Source of the DNA: Symsagittifera roscoffensis
Lineage: Eukaryota > Xenacoelomorpha > Acoela > Convolutidae
Length of the DNA stretch: 64,000 nucleotides
Reading direction: 5' to 3'
Assembly (NCBI RefSeq): GCF_963678635.1
Contig: NC_087070.1
Coordinates: 30,977,704 to 31,041,703 of the forward strand
In this document: positions 12,574 through 23,694 of the stretch, one piece after another
Layout: the number at the start of each line of letters is the position of its first letter
Position numbering within the stretch: position 1 is the stretch's first letter
Made by a program: the position numbers and the translations under genes
The notes under the pieces: generated by a model
Databases searched by the model: none
Seen by the model: the letters and a program-made list of their open reading frames with translations, nothing else
What the model was told of the DNA's origin: nothing

Positions 12574-13270
12574 CTTTGATAATGGACGGCTCATTCCTCG
12601 TCTTATTCGGAAATAGTTTGAACGGTTTGTTTCCCCAGCGAGCCAAGTCCATGTATTGACAGTGTACTGTATTTCTCTGTGTATTCAAGTGGGCACGCGA
12701 GTAGTTTACAACAACCTCTATGTCTTTATCCTCCATATTGAAAGACTCGTTAATGGCTGGTTCGCAGATGCAGAAAAAGTTCCCTTTCGTGAATGTTAAA
12801 TTCGCACAAGTTCTGTTTTTACTTATAACCGCCAACAGTCCTCGTTTTTCATTCAGCCGAGTGTTCGGATCTCGGAATTTTCTCGCTATGTAATGCACGT
12901 CTCTTGGCGTTATCAGCCGATTCTGGTTAATTTTCATCGCTTCTAGTTCATCTGGCTCAAAAAACCGTTCTGGATTCTCTGGCAAAACCATGAACAGAAA
13001 CGGATGCATAACATCTGTCTGCCCCTCAGGGAAATTATCTTGCATGTATGCTGGGTCAAATCGGTTGCCGTGATCTGAGAAAACCATGGTCAATACATTG
13101 GGTTCTTTTGATATCTTCTCGAGGTAATTCTTCAGATGCAGGTCTAAATGGAGTACGTTCGTTCCATCCCCGTTGTGGTTAATGTTCATTTCGTTGAATG
13201 TGACGAACGGGTAGTCGTGATCCAGCCAGTTCCTCTGTATGTTGTACATATTGTCCAATCGGTACATTAC
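12574..13270 (-). CDS. DUF229 protein, exon 5 (second metal-site half)
   Basis: The acceptor is GCTTAG|GTAATG and the donor ATCAAAG|GTGAAA. It encodes about 232 residues. Key segments are NHNGDGTNVLHLD and LTMVFSDHGNRF. The S-D-H-G motif is the paired metal-binding Asp/His of the alkaline-phosphatase superfamily. Later come RNTVHCQYMDLARWG and an NKT glycosylation site. The exon ends in phase 1, so the last exon must start with two bases completing a Gly codon. Both the genuine exon 6 (2272) and its decayed copy (8247) have that form. Confidence 0.85.
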
Positions 13271-13543
13271 CTAAGCACCACAGTCAAAATAAAACTAGTG
13301 ATGATTCGAATTTTAGAAATCTTGAAACAAAATAAAAAACAATTTGCAGACTATGTAAATGACATAATTCTGGGCAACTAGGAAATGAACTCAACTTAAC
13401 GAGAAATCAAAATTCAAACTGCGAAAATCAAATTTGAGCATGAACACAATTTACGGCATTTTCCGTAAAAAAACAATCACGACGTACATAAACGACAATT
13501 TATTCGTTCTTTTACACTCAATCAGAAAAATCAAACCACAAAC

Positions 13544-13976
13544 CTCATAGTCTCCATTCTGACAGACATCTTTGGAAGTGAACGCTTTGAACTCTCCTGT
13601 GGACCTTTTCAGTATCTCACAGGTGGCCAATGTTATCCCTGTAGTATTCAAACCACTTCTATTGAACTCCTTGTAATACATCTCCAGTCGGTTAGGTTTG
13701 CTCAGTCGAGCTTCCGTTCTCCAGGGCCAATGGTAGCAAGTATCGTGCAAATACGCAGCAGCGTAGCCTTGCTTCTGGAACGGCTGAGACATGATTTTGA
13801 ACTCGAAGTAGTAGAACTCATCTTTAATCAGACTCTGGGCACTATCACCCATCCAATGGTTTTCGAGGTTCCAGTAAGTGCCTGGAAATATGGCATGCAT
13901 CAGCTTGTAGTCTAATGCACGTTCTGGTGTTCTCTTGTTGAGTGATTTGAGGAAGTCAATAGTTCTTGGCATCGAC
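13544..13976 (-). CDS. DUF229 protein, exon 4
   Basis: The acceptor TTTAG|GTCGATGCC gives SMPRTIDFLKSLNKR directly after the VDSLSR region, the order expected in this family. The donor is TATGAG|GTTTGT and the exon ends in phase 0. It encodes about 144 residues, including a YKLMHAIFPGTYWN segment and several Cys and aromatic residues. An upstream AG at about 14037 would add an atypical insertion, so I prefer the acceptor at 13977. The preceding intron ends in a copy of the intronic repeat family. Confidence 0.8.
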
Positions 13977-14067
13977 CTAAATTTTGAAACATAGCCAAAA
14001 TTTTGTAAGCAAATGTGATCATCATGATCAATGGAGGTGTAGTTGCTAATAAGCGGCATTTTGAAAA

Positions 14068-14520
14068 ATAGCCAACTGACAGTTAGAAAAGAGTAATGAA
14101 CGCAAAGAAACAAAAAAAACTGACTTGTTTTTTGAAAAAATCTCAGCCTTCGAATTTCGAAGAAAAAAAAAACATTGCCGTCTAATGAATTTCTTGAATA
14201 ATTTATGATTGACAATTTTTTCATGAAATTAACCCAATTTGAGAAAACTGGATCAATACGTAGATATTGTAATTCGCTGGGAAATCTGATAATTAAATTC
14301 CACTTTCGAAACAAGAAGTCGATCACGTTTTTGGACTTTTGCTGTTCGAGTGGAGTTTGCCTTCCTTTTAAAAATTGAAATGCACTAAACTTAAAAAGAG
14401 CCACAAGTCAAACCGCGAAAAATCAAAACTAGGCGTAAACAAATATTGAGACTTTTTCCTGAAAAACAAAAAAAAAACATCAAGACTACGTTCATTACTT
14501 TTAATAAAAATCAATGATTT
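14068..14520 (+). repeat. Intronic repeat family A, copy 4
   Basis: A near full-length copy with CCAACTGACAGTTAGAAAAG, ATTAACCCAATTTGAGAAAA, AAGTCGATCACGTTTTTGGA, GTGGAGTTTGCCTTCC and CAAGTCAAACCGCGAAAAAT. It lies in intron 3, just upstream of exon 4 in gene orientation. Right-end fragments of the same family also occur at about 12410-12500 and 13395-13520. Confidence 0.7.
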
Positions 14521-14681
14521 GTATAACCAAATTGCATCACCTCGGCTTTTTATGCTTCAAATTTAGATCATTCTTCCTATTCGCTGGTGAAACTATCAGC
14601 TGACAAGCTGCTCGGCTATTTACAGAGAACCGCTGTTCTGCCCCTGATTATACTGTAATATTATGTCAAAACTCGGTACTA

Positions 14682-15413
14682 CAGTGCTGATTTAAATTAA
14701 CCGGACAAAACGCGTTAAGCTTGAAATTTAAAACCCGTTTTTCTCAAATTGGGTTGAGTTTAGGTGAAAATTTATGAGGAGAAAACTTGCTTAAAATTTT
14801 AACAGAATTAATATGGTGTAATTTGTTTTGCGAAATTCGGGTCCGAAATTTTACCCCAAAAATGGGTCATTTTGGCTTTTCTTAGCTAATCAAAAATTAC
14901 ACCAAAAATACCCAGTCGATCACAGACATAATTATATCAAAGTGAGCCCCTTACGTAGCCCAACAAACTTTATGAAGGGTATAATCTCCAAAAAATTGTG
15001 TAAGTTAATTTATTTTTGTTTGATAGGCAAAAAAGGTCACTTTTACTATATAAAATACGAACTTTTTATTTCAAAACAATTTTTAAACAATATGCAATTT
15101 TTTTTGGAGAAAACACCCTTCTTAAAGTTTATTGGGCTACGTAAGGGGCTCACTTTGATATAATTATGTCTGTGATCGACTGGGTATTTTTGGTGTAATT
15201 TTTGATTAGCTAAGAAAAGCCAAAATGACCCATTTTTGGGGTAAAATTTCGGACCCGAATTTCGCAAAAACAAATTACACCATAATAATTCTGCTAAAAT
15301 TCTAAGCAAGTTTTGTTTTCATAAATTTTCACCTAAACTCAACCCAATTTGAGAAAAACGGGTTTTAAATTTAAGTTTAACGCGTTTTGTCCGGTTAATT
15401 TAAATCAGCACTG
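14682..15413. mobile_element. Foldback element with about 300-bp inverted arms
   Basis: The ends are CAGTGCTGATTTAAATTAAC and its inverse, flanked on both sides by TA, the target duplication of Tc1/mariner-type transposition. The arms (about 14682-14982 and 15112-15413) are near-identical inverted copies around a loop of about 130 bp. The short ORFs at 14828-15163 and 15046-15309 are the two arms read in opposite directions and encode nothing recognisable. It is a non-autonomous element within intron 3 of the DUF229 gene. Confidence 0.85.
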
Positions 15414-15950
15414 TACTATGATTGAGTGGTCCCACGAAAAAGCAACTGTGATAGACAGGTCCCGCATGCATTTCGCATGCTATAAATTTGAAAACTAATT
15501 CGTGTATAAATTATTCATTTCGAAAACGTTCAGATTAATAGTTGTAATTATCTTGTTTTTATCAAAAAAAATATGCTCGCTTCAACTTATTTTACGGTTT
15601 AACGACCATAACTGCGTTGAATTATTTGTCATCAAAACTCAATGTTGACGGGTTTTTTCGAATTTTCCACCTTAAAATAGTGAGAGGTGATGTTTTACGA
15701 AGTAACAAAACGCAAAATTAAACTGCGACATCTTTCTGAATGGTAAAATCATAATTTTTAAACAATTTGAGAGCTCTAGGTGTCAAGGGTCCTGGTTATT
15801 TTCAAGTGACCTCTATCATAGTAGTACCGTAAATTGTTTTCATTTTAAATACGCTTTTTTACGTCTAAAAAAATTTCACATTTTTCTAACTATACAGATA
15901 AACATTATTAATTCTGACGAAAAAAAATACAGTACTTATTTAAAACTGAA

Positions 15951-15970
15951 TATATATATATATATATATA
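15951..15970. repeat. (TA)n microsatellite
   Basis: About ten uninterrupted TA dinucleotides. Confidence 0.95.
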
Positions 15971-16053
15971 TTTTGACAGTGTTTGGCATCAATGAGCTCT
16001 TAAACGTATCTACAGAGAAAATCGTCGCTAAAAAAATATAAAATCAGCCTTAC

Positions 16054-16251
16054 TGATAAGCGCCAGTCCGCGACAGTGAGTCCACAAATACGAAGCTGAA
16101 GCTGAGCTTAGAGCCATCTATATTCGTGCCTCTGTTCAGTGGTTTGTGTATAAACTGAATTAACTGCTCGCCAGAGAAATTCTTCAGCGTTCGGTTGGGC
16201 TTGATGATTCCAGCGTAAATTGGAGGTTCTCGATCTTCTTCTTTTGAGCCT
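16054..16251 (-). CDS. DUF229 protein, exon 3 (metal-site core strand)
   Basis: The acceptor is TTCTAG|AGGCTC and the donor is TTATCA|GTAAGG. It encodes about 66 residues ending in FSFVFVDSLSRTGAYQ. The D-S-x-S-R motif matches the conserved core of DUF229 proteins, where alkaline-phosphatase superfamily members carry a metal-ligand Asp followed by the nucleophile region. An NRTLKNFSGEQ segment carries a possible N-glycosylation site. The exon ends in phase 2. A diverged foldback element lies just upstream in the intron. Confidence 0.8.
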
Positions 16252-16364
16252 CTAGAATATATAGATTTTACACAGAAAAACGTGCACGGTTTGTTTTCAG
16301 AAGAAAAAGCCGGTTTTTGTCCAAAGAGTAGCAAAAATAACCCAAGCAAACTCAGTTGCGACTT

Positions 16365-17030
16365 AAAACAATGCTGGGCAAAACAAAACTTGAAGTTTAA
16401 AACGTATTTCTGCAATTGGGTTGACTTTAGATGCAAAAAGTTGATGCAAAAAACGAGCTTAGAACTTAAGCATAAACAATGTAGTGCAATTAATTTGGCG
16501 ATATTCTCGACCAAAATTTTACCTCAAAAACTAATAATAATTGGTTTTTTAATTAATCAAAATTACATCATAAGTACTGTTTCAATTGTTGGTAGGAAGG
16601 GTGTAGAAAGGGTATAACAAATTTGCGCAAAAACTTAAAAAATGTTTTAAATAAAAAAATTAGTCTTTTATAGTCTTTTTGGCTATGAAACAAAAATAGA
16701 ATTATTTATAGGAAATTGCCAACATTATTCTCTTCTCAAACTTTCTTGGGCTACATAAGAGATTGAATTTGATATAATTTTGTCAGCAATTAAACTAGTA
16801 GTTTTGGCGTAATTTTTTATTGACGAAAAAGCCAAAAATGTTCCACTTTTGGGGAAAAAAATTGTGAACAAATTTTGTAAAATAAATTTCACCATAATAT
16901 TTCTGCTAAAATTGGAAGCAAGTTACGTCTTCATCTTTTTTTGTCCAAAGTCAACCAACTTTGAAAAAAGCGCGTTTTAATTTTCCAAGTTTAATTCGTT
17001 GTCCGGATAATTTAAATCTGTAGCATTATT
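16365..17030. mobile_element. Older copy of the foldback element
   Basis: It shares the arm landmarks of 14682-15413: the AATTGGGTTGA segment, AAATTTTACC-CAAAAA, the TTGGGCTACATAAGAGATTGA segment, GATATAATTTTGTC, and TTCTGCTAAAATT followed by GTCCGGATAATTTAAATC. The arms are much more diverged from each other than in the other copy, so this insertion is older. It abuts exon 3 of the DUF229 gene. Confidence 0.65.
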
Positions 17031-17139
17031 CAAATTAAAGCCAACGCTAAATCAATATACATAATTGTCGCACAATTAGCACAGAATGTTCCGATCACAG
17101 CTATCATTTTATGTATATATACTTTGGATTATAACCTAA

Positions 17140-17660
17140 ACCGGTTGCTGTGCAAGTATGACAGAATGTTCCAACCATATTCTTAAAAATTACAAAGAAA
17201 AAGTTTTTTTTTTAATTTCAATTTGTTTGTGCAAGTGTAATGAAAGGATCTGAATGAAAGACTAAATTTTAAGCATTTCCGATGTTCATAGTAGAATAAG
17301 CATTTTGGAAAGTTGTTATCTTCGAAAATGACTAATTACAAAAACAAAAAAAATTAACAAAACAAAATTTATTTTTCTAGATTTTTCAGGGCTTGAGCAA
17401 ATACTTCACGGCTCATTTACTACTAATCTGCGACAACTATCCTTTTATAAGCCTGATCGCTCAATTTACGAGCTCGAAAATAGACAACGAAAATTTTATC
17501 ACACTGTGAAAAATTTATGGACTTTTTGTCGTTCGAATCACAGCCGAACTGGCTTCAATATGATATATCACTCATTCCAGTCCAAAACAAAAAAAGAAAA
17601 AAACTAAAACACACCCTAATATAAAGTTCCTCTCCGTTTTTTAAAGGCCGGAACAATAAA
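17140..17660. repeat. Segmental duplication D, copy 1
   Basis: This stretch is repeated in the same order and orientation at about 19105-19700. Shared pieces include ACAGAATGTTCCAACCAT/ACAGAACTTTCCGACCAT, AAAAGTTTTTTTTTT, TGATATATC-CTCA and ACACACCC-AATA-AAAGTTCCTC. The intervening 17.7-19.1 kb includes a diverged family A copy. There is no coding potential. Confidence 0.6.
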
Positions 17661-18224
17661 CAAGAACAGATGTTCATATTAGACTGCAAGTCATGCCTGA
17701 AAACGAGAAGGCTTTTTAGTGCGAAAGATAGTCATTGGAATCATAAATATATTGATAGAACAATTAAACAAAGTTTTCAATTGAAAAATGTTTACTCGAC
17801 GACCATCCATTTGTGTTATAACGCTCAGAAATTTTGAAAAAAAAAACTGAGTAGCAGGTGGCTCTGCAGATAACTTGAAAAGTTCCTACCACAGATATTT
17901 GAAAAAATAAAAAACATTATCTTTTTCTTTTCCGACTAGAGCCGTTTTTTCGTGCTATGAGTAGGGAGATGACCCAAAGTTTAGAACCTTAGAATTCGCT
18001 TTAATTGACACCAAACGACTTTCAGAATGTAAAACAAAACAAATTTGTCGGAATAACAAAAATAGCCCATACACGATTGGAGGAATGATATATTCAAGGA
18101 AGCAGCAATAAAAAATTTTCTAAATGAAACTCTGATTCCGAAAAAAAATACCGTAAATTAATTTTATTTTGAAGAATCCTTTATGATTGGTGCTTCTTTG
18201 AACAAAGTCATGAACAAAAAAAAT

Positions 18225-18570
18225 GACTTTCTTAAAGCTCTTTGAATTTCCTTAAAGCTCTTTGAATTTCCAGTATCTTTTATGATTTACACATTGTGAT
18301 AAAGTTAATCTAAGATGAGGTAAATGAATCGATCGATTTATTACTGATTTTGCTCGGAAATCTTAAACTTAAATCTATTTTGGAAATTAGTGGCCATACG
18401 CTTTTTTCTCGCCATTTGAATATTTGTTATTGGAGACCGTACTTTGCCTTCCATTAAGCAATTTAACCTGAAGTAAACAAAAAAAAAAACCTAAGTTGAA
18501 CCCGCCAGAGCTTAAACTTTACGTTAACAATACTCCTGAAAAAATATATAAATATACAACCTTTGTAAGT
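18225..18570 (+). repeat. Intronic repeat family A, diverged copy 5
   Basis: It keeps CTTAAAGCTCTTTGAATTTC (the segment is doubled here), TCGGAAATCTTAAACTTAAA, a degraded core and TTTGCCTTCC. Similarity is clearly lower than in copies 1-4. Confidence 0.5.
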
Positions 18571-19104
18571 GAAAATTAATTTTGATCATAGCCTTTAAAT
18601 AATACATATTTTTCTCCTTATATTTTTTACATTTAATAGTTGAATACAATCAAAATTCGCTTTTTAAAAGTTTTAACGAGAGCAAAACCAAATTGCTAAA
18701 ACTGCCGAGCTCCTAAACCCAACTTTTGATTTCGGTTGTATTTTAAGCTCCTAGACTTCAAGCTCAGTTGAAAGTTATGGCTCTAATTTTATTCGGTACA
18801 CATAGGGGAAAAATTTATTCAGAAAAAAATTTATTCGGTAAACATCTGCTGAAAATTAGATCAACTACTTGTTAATTTAACATAACTTGAGTCAACGTTT
18901 CCTACTTTTTTCAATGCCACTGGACACAAAATGCCAATTTTGGAAAAAAATTGCCAATAAAACCAAAATAAAACGCAGAAGGCAGCTGAATGTTGATAGA
19001 GGCATAGAACAATATTCTATTACAGAAAATGGAAGAGCCCAAAATTTGTTAAAAGTGTGTTTTTTTGAACTGAGATAAAAAATTAAAAACCAAAACAAAA
19101 CAAG

Positions 19105-19700
19105 CAGCACAGAACTTTCCGACCATAGTCTTAAAAAACAACAAGAAAAAAAGTTTTTTTTTTGAAATTAGTGTAGTTTTTTCTGTGTGGTGTGATAAAA
19201 GGATCTGACATTAAACTATAATTTAGGCATATTCGACAGTCATAGAAAATAACTTTTTGAAGAAAACAAAGAGAAACAAAAAAAAATCATTTAAAAAATT
19301 TTTTTTTTGCAAATTTTTGATTCCCAAAATGAAAATAGAAATCTTCAAACACTAACTTAACTCGAGTAAAAGTTAAAATTAAGCATAAATAAGCTATTGT
19401 AAACGGCCTAACTTAAGCAAAAATAAGCGTGCCCAGTCGCTTTACTCGCTCGAACTTAAGACGAAAATTTCAAACCTGTTTTTCTCGATACTGTGAAATG
19501 ATTTTCAAAATTCTTTTATGTCGCTCGAACCATGACTAAAAGGGCTTTGTCATGATATATCGCTCAACCCAGTCCGATGATTATTTTTGGTACCTGATTT
19601 TGGGTGGAAAACAAAAAAAAATAAAACACACCCGAATACAAAGTTCCTCCCGATTTTCAATGGTCGGACCAAAACGAACTTTTATATGAACTATGAAATT
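19105..19700. repeat. Segmental duplication D, copy 2
   Basis: Direct repeat partner of 17140-17660. Short ORFs that cross it (for example 19587-19847) are A/T-driven and have no counterpart in the other copy, which argues against coding. Confidence 0.6.
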
Positions 19701-21012
19701 GGATCAATAAGCAACCTAATTATTGTCCTTGGAAAAAAATACTTGAATTATTTTGTGAAACTCAAAAGTGCCTGTTTTTGCCATATTTGCAATTTAAAAT
19801 TGGAGATCATAACTTGCTTTCCAAACGTTGAAAAAATTTTTGACTGAATTTTGATGATCAAGTCAAACTGCCGAGAAAAATTTAATTAAGAAAATCTACC
19901 TGCATAAAAGAAAAAAAAAATTAGCGAAACTCCAAAATTAAGCTTTTTCTATAACATTTAACAATTTATCAATGTTGAATGTCGGATGTCAAAATTTTGC
20001 TTCAAACATTGATACTTCTTAAATGTATCTGGCGCAGTCCACGCTAGTGGCAACCTAGAGTAGAATTTGGCGATCAGAGACTTGGAAAAGTGTCGATGAA
20101 CAAGTATACCGAAAAAAAACATGACATTTGAACATATTTTTAAATTTCGGAGAAAAAATACCACGTTGAAGCTATCAAATTTCAAGAACATTTTTAGATT
20201 GAATCGTTAGATATTTTTTCTATTTCACTAGAAAATCTGAAATTTCCACTTCGTATTTCGAGCTTTACTTTCAAACCTTTAAAATCATCAATAAATTGAA
20301 CTTAAAAAGAATTCAAACGACAAACCGCGGAAATTTGAATTTGAGAGTGATCAATATTCGTTGAAACCGATTTACTCGATCAATTAAACTATCAATTTTT
20401 TGTTCAAAATTATTTCAAAATCAATAAAAGCATTATTTCAAAATCAAGCTAGGTTTTGAAAACTCCATCCTTTGGTCCAGTTCACGTTTGAAAAACTGTA
20501 CACCAAAAGATAAATCATAGATACATTCATGGCCAAAAAAAATCAAAGAATGATTGAGAAAAACATCTTGCTTTAATGCTGTAATCCAGTTTTCGGTAAA
20601 TCTTCAACGTTTTAACCACAAACAATTCTCAAGAACCAACATCTGTTCTAAGAAAAAACTTCCGAGAAAACTAATTAGCCGGAGAAAAACAAAGAAATTG
20701 AAAAACATAGTAACGCGTCTGAAACAAAATTGATTTTCATTATGCATCCAATTGAAGTATTTGCATCCAATTGCGATATGCGGAAACTGAAAAAAGCGCA
20801 AAAAATGTGATGGATTTCAATTTTCGAACGTGGATTTTAACTATACTAACTCCCATTAACTTTTTTAAAAACCAAAAATCAATTACATTTTTTGCGGCAT
20901 TTGTAATTTTACAATTGGAGAGCACTATTTGCCTACTTTTCAGCAATCAACATTGAATTGAACTCAAAAAAGGCATACATACCTTAAAAGTGCCCATACG
21001 CATTAATATGTA

Positions 21013-21348
21013 CAGGGTGGCCACAGTGTCTGAGAAACCACAGGCACTGATGAAGATAAATGCCAGGAAGTGGAAAAGTCTTTTTTGACCCAACTTCTTT
21101 ATTGGCCCAACTTTTTTTCATGCAACTTTTTTGACCCAAATAATTTTTTATGTTTCTGAGAGATGCTCATACTAACTGAAAAAAAACTTATACTATATTG
21201 TGTAAGCCTGCTTAGATTTTTGATTTCGAACGATTCAGTAAAGAAGCGCGATGAAAAAAATGGTGGCACTGATATTTATTTGCTGGCACTGACAGATCAC
21301 ACTTCGCACTGATTTGACACTGACCGCACTGATACCGTGGCCACCCTG
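21013..21348. mobile_element. MITE with 5-bp target duplication
   Basis: The terminal inverted repeats are CAGGGTGGCCACAGTGTC on the left and CAGGGTGGCCACGGTATC for the right end read on the other strand. Directly outside both ends is the 5-mer ATGTA (21008-21012 and 21349-21353). The interior is 336 bp, A/T-rich, with repeated GGCACTGA motifs and no ORF. It is inserted in intron 2 of the DUF229 gene. The superfamily is not assigned. Confidence 0.85.
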
Positions 21349-21439
21349 ATGTATGACTGGATTTCGTAGTTATTAGAGCATTTGAAAAAAAAAACAACAA
21401 TTTAACAAGACCTATACAAATGAAAATTACTTCTTTCTT

Positions 21440-21700
21440 CTACACTTACTGAAAATTTACCCAATTCAAGAGAATTGGAGTTATAAACATTTTTGTGCAA
21501 TAGGAGAACTAAAGATAAAAAATCCACTTTTGAAACATAAGTCAAGCTCTGTTTTTTTTTTGCTTCATTTCTATTTTTGTTATGGGAGAGCTTAGTTTGC
21601 CTTCCATCTGTTAAATGAGTTTGAAAGATAACTAAATCAAACTTCAACCCCCCAAAACATGAAATCGCACGTCAAAACTAATAAAACTTTTTTATGGAAT
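21440..21700 (+). repeat. Intronic repeat family A, diverged copy 6
   Basis: A weak copy holding TTTACCCAATTCAAGAGAAT, the TTTTGTTATGGGAGAG segment, TTTGCCTTCCATCTGTTAAA and an ACTAAATCAAACTTC tail. Confidence 0.45.
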
Positions 21701-22329
21701 TGAATCTACCTGCGTAAAAATTCAGTTCGTTAATTAACACTTAATGAAAAACTTCTCAGTTAATATTTGAGATGCTGAAAAAAATTCCAAGCTTTCCAGC
21801 GTCAAGACAACAAGTTTGAAATCTTCTTCATTTGGACATCAGACAATTTAAAAATAATGGCAGCTTGAAAATTGAAATTTTTTTGAATTTTTTGCCGAGG
21901 CAACCATGCGCCAAAACAACTTTGCCCAGACATTCTGTGCTACTTACGTAGCAACCCGCTTTTCATTTTCATTAAGAAATATTAGATTAAAATGAACATA
22001 CTTGTGCCATCTCTTATCGTAGAACTTTGAAACCGATTCGGTTGAAACGTATCTAAACAAAAATTGAAAAATATTGCCAAAAGAAAGTTATCGAACAATT
22101 TCTTTCCTCAGTTAAACGAATAAATACTTATTCAAAAAATATATATTCTACATACACTATTCTATTACAAACGTGAGGCAGTCTAGCACCACATCCAATA
22201 CAAAATACAACCCATTGTAAGGGTAACCAAGTAAATCATTATTTCATTTAAGACATGAGGCTAAATTCATTGCTTTCGGGTGAAATGGTACATCAAAAGT
22301 AAAATCAATAAATCTCTCTAGAAGGACAA

Positions 22330-22670
22330 AACAATACCTAAATTCCTTTGTGAAAATGAAGGCAAATTCCTCTTTCAAACAGCAAAAACGTAAAAGTCAC
22401 AAATAAAGGTCAAATTTTTCAGCGGAATAAAATCTTTGCCTATTGTTCAAGTTTTTCAAATTGGGTTAATTTTAGCAAAAAGTGACCATCAAAAATTTTT
22501 CTTGAAAATCAAAGAGCTTGAAGCGCTTTTTTGTCGACAGTTAAAGTTTTTTCAAAAAATAAGCCAGTATTTTTTTCTGTTTCCTTGAGTTCGTTGACTC
22601 TTTTCGAACTGTCTGTGGCTATTTTTCAAAATGCCGCTTTTAACAACTACGCCTCACTAATAATGAGTAC
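22330..22670 (-). repeat. Intronic repeat family A, inverted copy 7
   Basis: The same family in the opposite orientation: GCAAATTCCTCTTTCAAAC, CAAATTGGGTTAATTTTAGC and GTTGACTCTTTTCGAACTGT, ending in GGCTATTTTTCAAAATGCCG. The last part also matches about 14030-14070, beyond the family end, so the copied block extended toward exon 4 but did not include coding sequence. Confidence 0.6.
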
Positions 22671-22891
22671 CACATTTGCTTAAATAGTAAATACATGCAG
22701 AAATCAATGTGCATTATAGATAAGTCGCTATAGAGTCTACTTTTCAAAGATTCCGCTTGGAAAAATTAACGCTTCGACGAACGTGGCAATTAAATGTCAG
22801 AATATTCAACCTTAGAAGTCTAACACGAGCAAAACCGTTTAAATGAAGTTCAGCTAACTTAAGAGTTGGAACTTATAAAAAAGCGACTGAC

Positions 22892-23299
22892 CTTCCATAA
22901 CCCTGTAACACGCATCTGACAAAAGCAAAGTCGTAGTTTCTACTCGCGTGCAAGTCTGCGAGTTCACCCGCTAGATGTTCCGGATCAACCCTCGTGAACT
23001 TCACACTTCCATTTTTCTGGTGCAACCAACCAATTTCAGCTACTAGACATCTTTGCTTAGCGAATGTACAGTCATAACTCACAATCGCATTCTCGTCTTT
23101 TACCGTCTTGCAAAACGTGTTGCGTTTCGCAGTACACTGATTTCTCTCTCGTGATAACTTATCGAAGATGAATTGGCATGCGTTTCTGGGTTCGATGAAA
23201 GCTCGATGACACAAGACATCGGTTTCATTTCTATGGAATAAATATCCCTCCGGATGAACAGAGTAAGCGTTGTACTCGCTTTGGCAATCACTCACAAGT
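22892..23299 (-). CDS. DUF229 protein, exon 2 (Cys-rich N-terminal region)
   Basis: The acceptor is TTTCAG|ACTTGTGAG and the donor is GGAAG|GTCAGT. The exon encodes about 136 residues with many Cys (motifs such as CQSEYNAYSVHPEG and CFIEP-like segments), consistent with a disulfide-bonded luminal region. It continues the frame of exon 1 and ends in phase 2. The following intron is 6.6 kb and full of repeats, including a MITE and an inverted copy of the intronic repeat family. Confidence 0.75.
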
Positions 23300-23410
23300 C
23301 TGAAATGCGACAAAAACTATAATTATTCAAAATTGGTTTTAGTTTCAGCACGGGAAAAGAAATTAACATTGAATAGATGCAAAACCTCCAACTCCAATCG
23401 GAGATATTAC

Positions 23411-23694
23411 CTTTTTGTCATAACAGGCGGTTCAATATTTAGGTCTCGGTAAAGTGCGCGATTTCCCAGCGCTTGAACGATACCTAGAAAACGCTTTATG
23501 CTATCATGAAATTTTAGTGTCATGTTTGGTTCAAATTCAATATTCTTACCAATCCATATGCATAAATTGATCAGCAATACAAAAGCAATAGTAAAAAAAA
23601 TAAACCGAAAAGCTTTTTTATTGCATATCATCAAAATTTTGCACAAACAAATTTGTAATCTTCGCCTTGCATAAGAAATATGCGACTGTAACAT
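23411..23694 (-). CDS. DUF229 protein, exon 1 (signal-anchor)
   Basis: The exon starts at an ATG (23694) and ends at a donor reading AAAAAG|GTAATAT. It encodes about 94 residues: a short basic N-terminus with several Cys and Arg, a hydrophobic stretch at about residues 28-48 (RFIFFTIAFVLLINLCIWIG) typical of a type II signal-anchor, and then a luminal stem. It ends in phase 2 (AG|), which joins exon 2 as an Arg codon. A downstream ATG in the same frame, just before the hydrophobic stretch, is an alternative start. Confidence 0.75.

Larger units (their letters stand above)
2016..23694 (-). other. Gene span: DUF229 family protein, six exons
   Basis: The span covers six minus-strand exons (23694-23411, 23299-22892, 16251-16054, 13976-13544, 13270-12574, 2272-2016) that join in frame to 759 codons including the stop. 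All five introns begin GT and end AG, and the codon phase agrees at each junction. Intron lengths are 111, 6640, 2077, 273 and 10301 bp. The predicted 758-residue protein has an N-terminal signal-anchor, a VDSLSR motif near residue 289 and an SDHG motif near 507. This pattern fits DUF229 (Pfam PF02995), a poorly characterised sulfatase/alkaline-phosphatase-like family of animals. By analogy it would be a type II membrane or secretory-pathway enzyme; the substrate is unknown. The large introns hold many repeats, listed separately. Confidence 0.8.

Noticed and set aside
14030..14066. An acceptor at about 14037 extending DUF229 exon 4 upstream
   Set aside because: It would insert about 20 unrelated residues between VDSLSR and SMPRTIDFL; the acceptor at 13977 fits phase and family order.
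14828..15309. Two overlapping ORFs of 111 and 87 codons with the same peptide start
   Set aside because: They are the two arms of the foldback element read from opposite strands.
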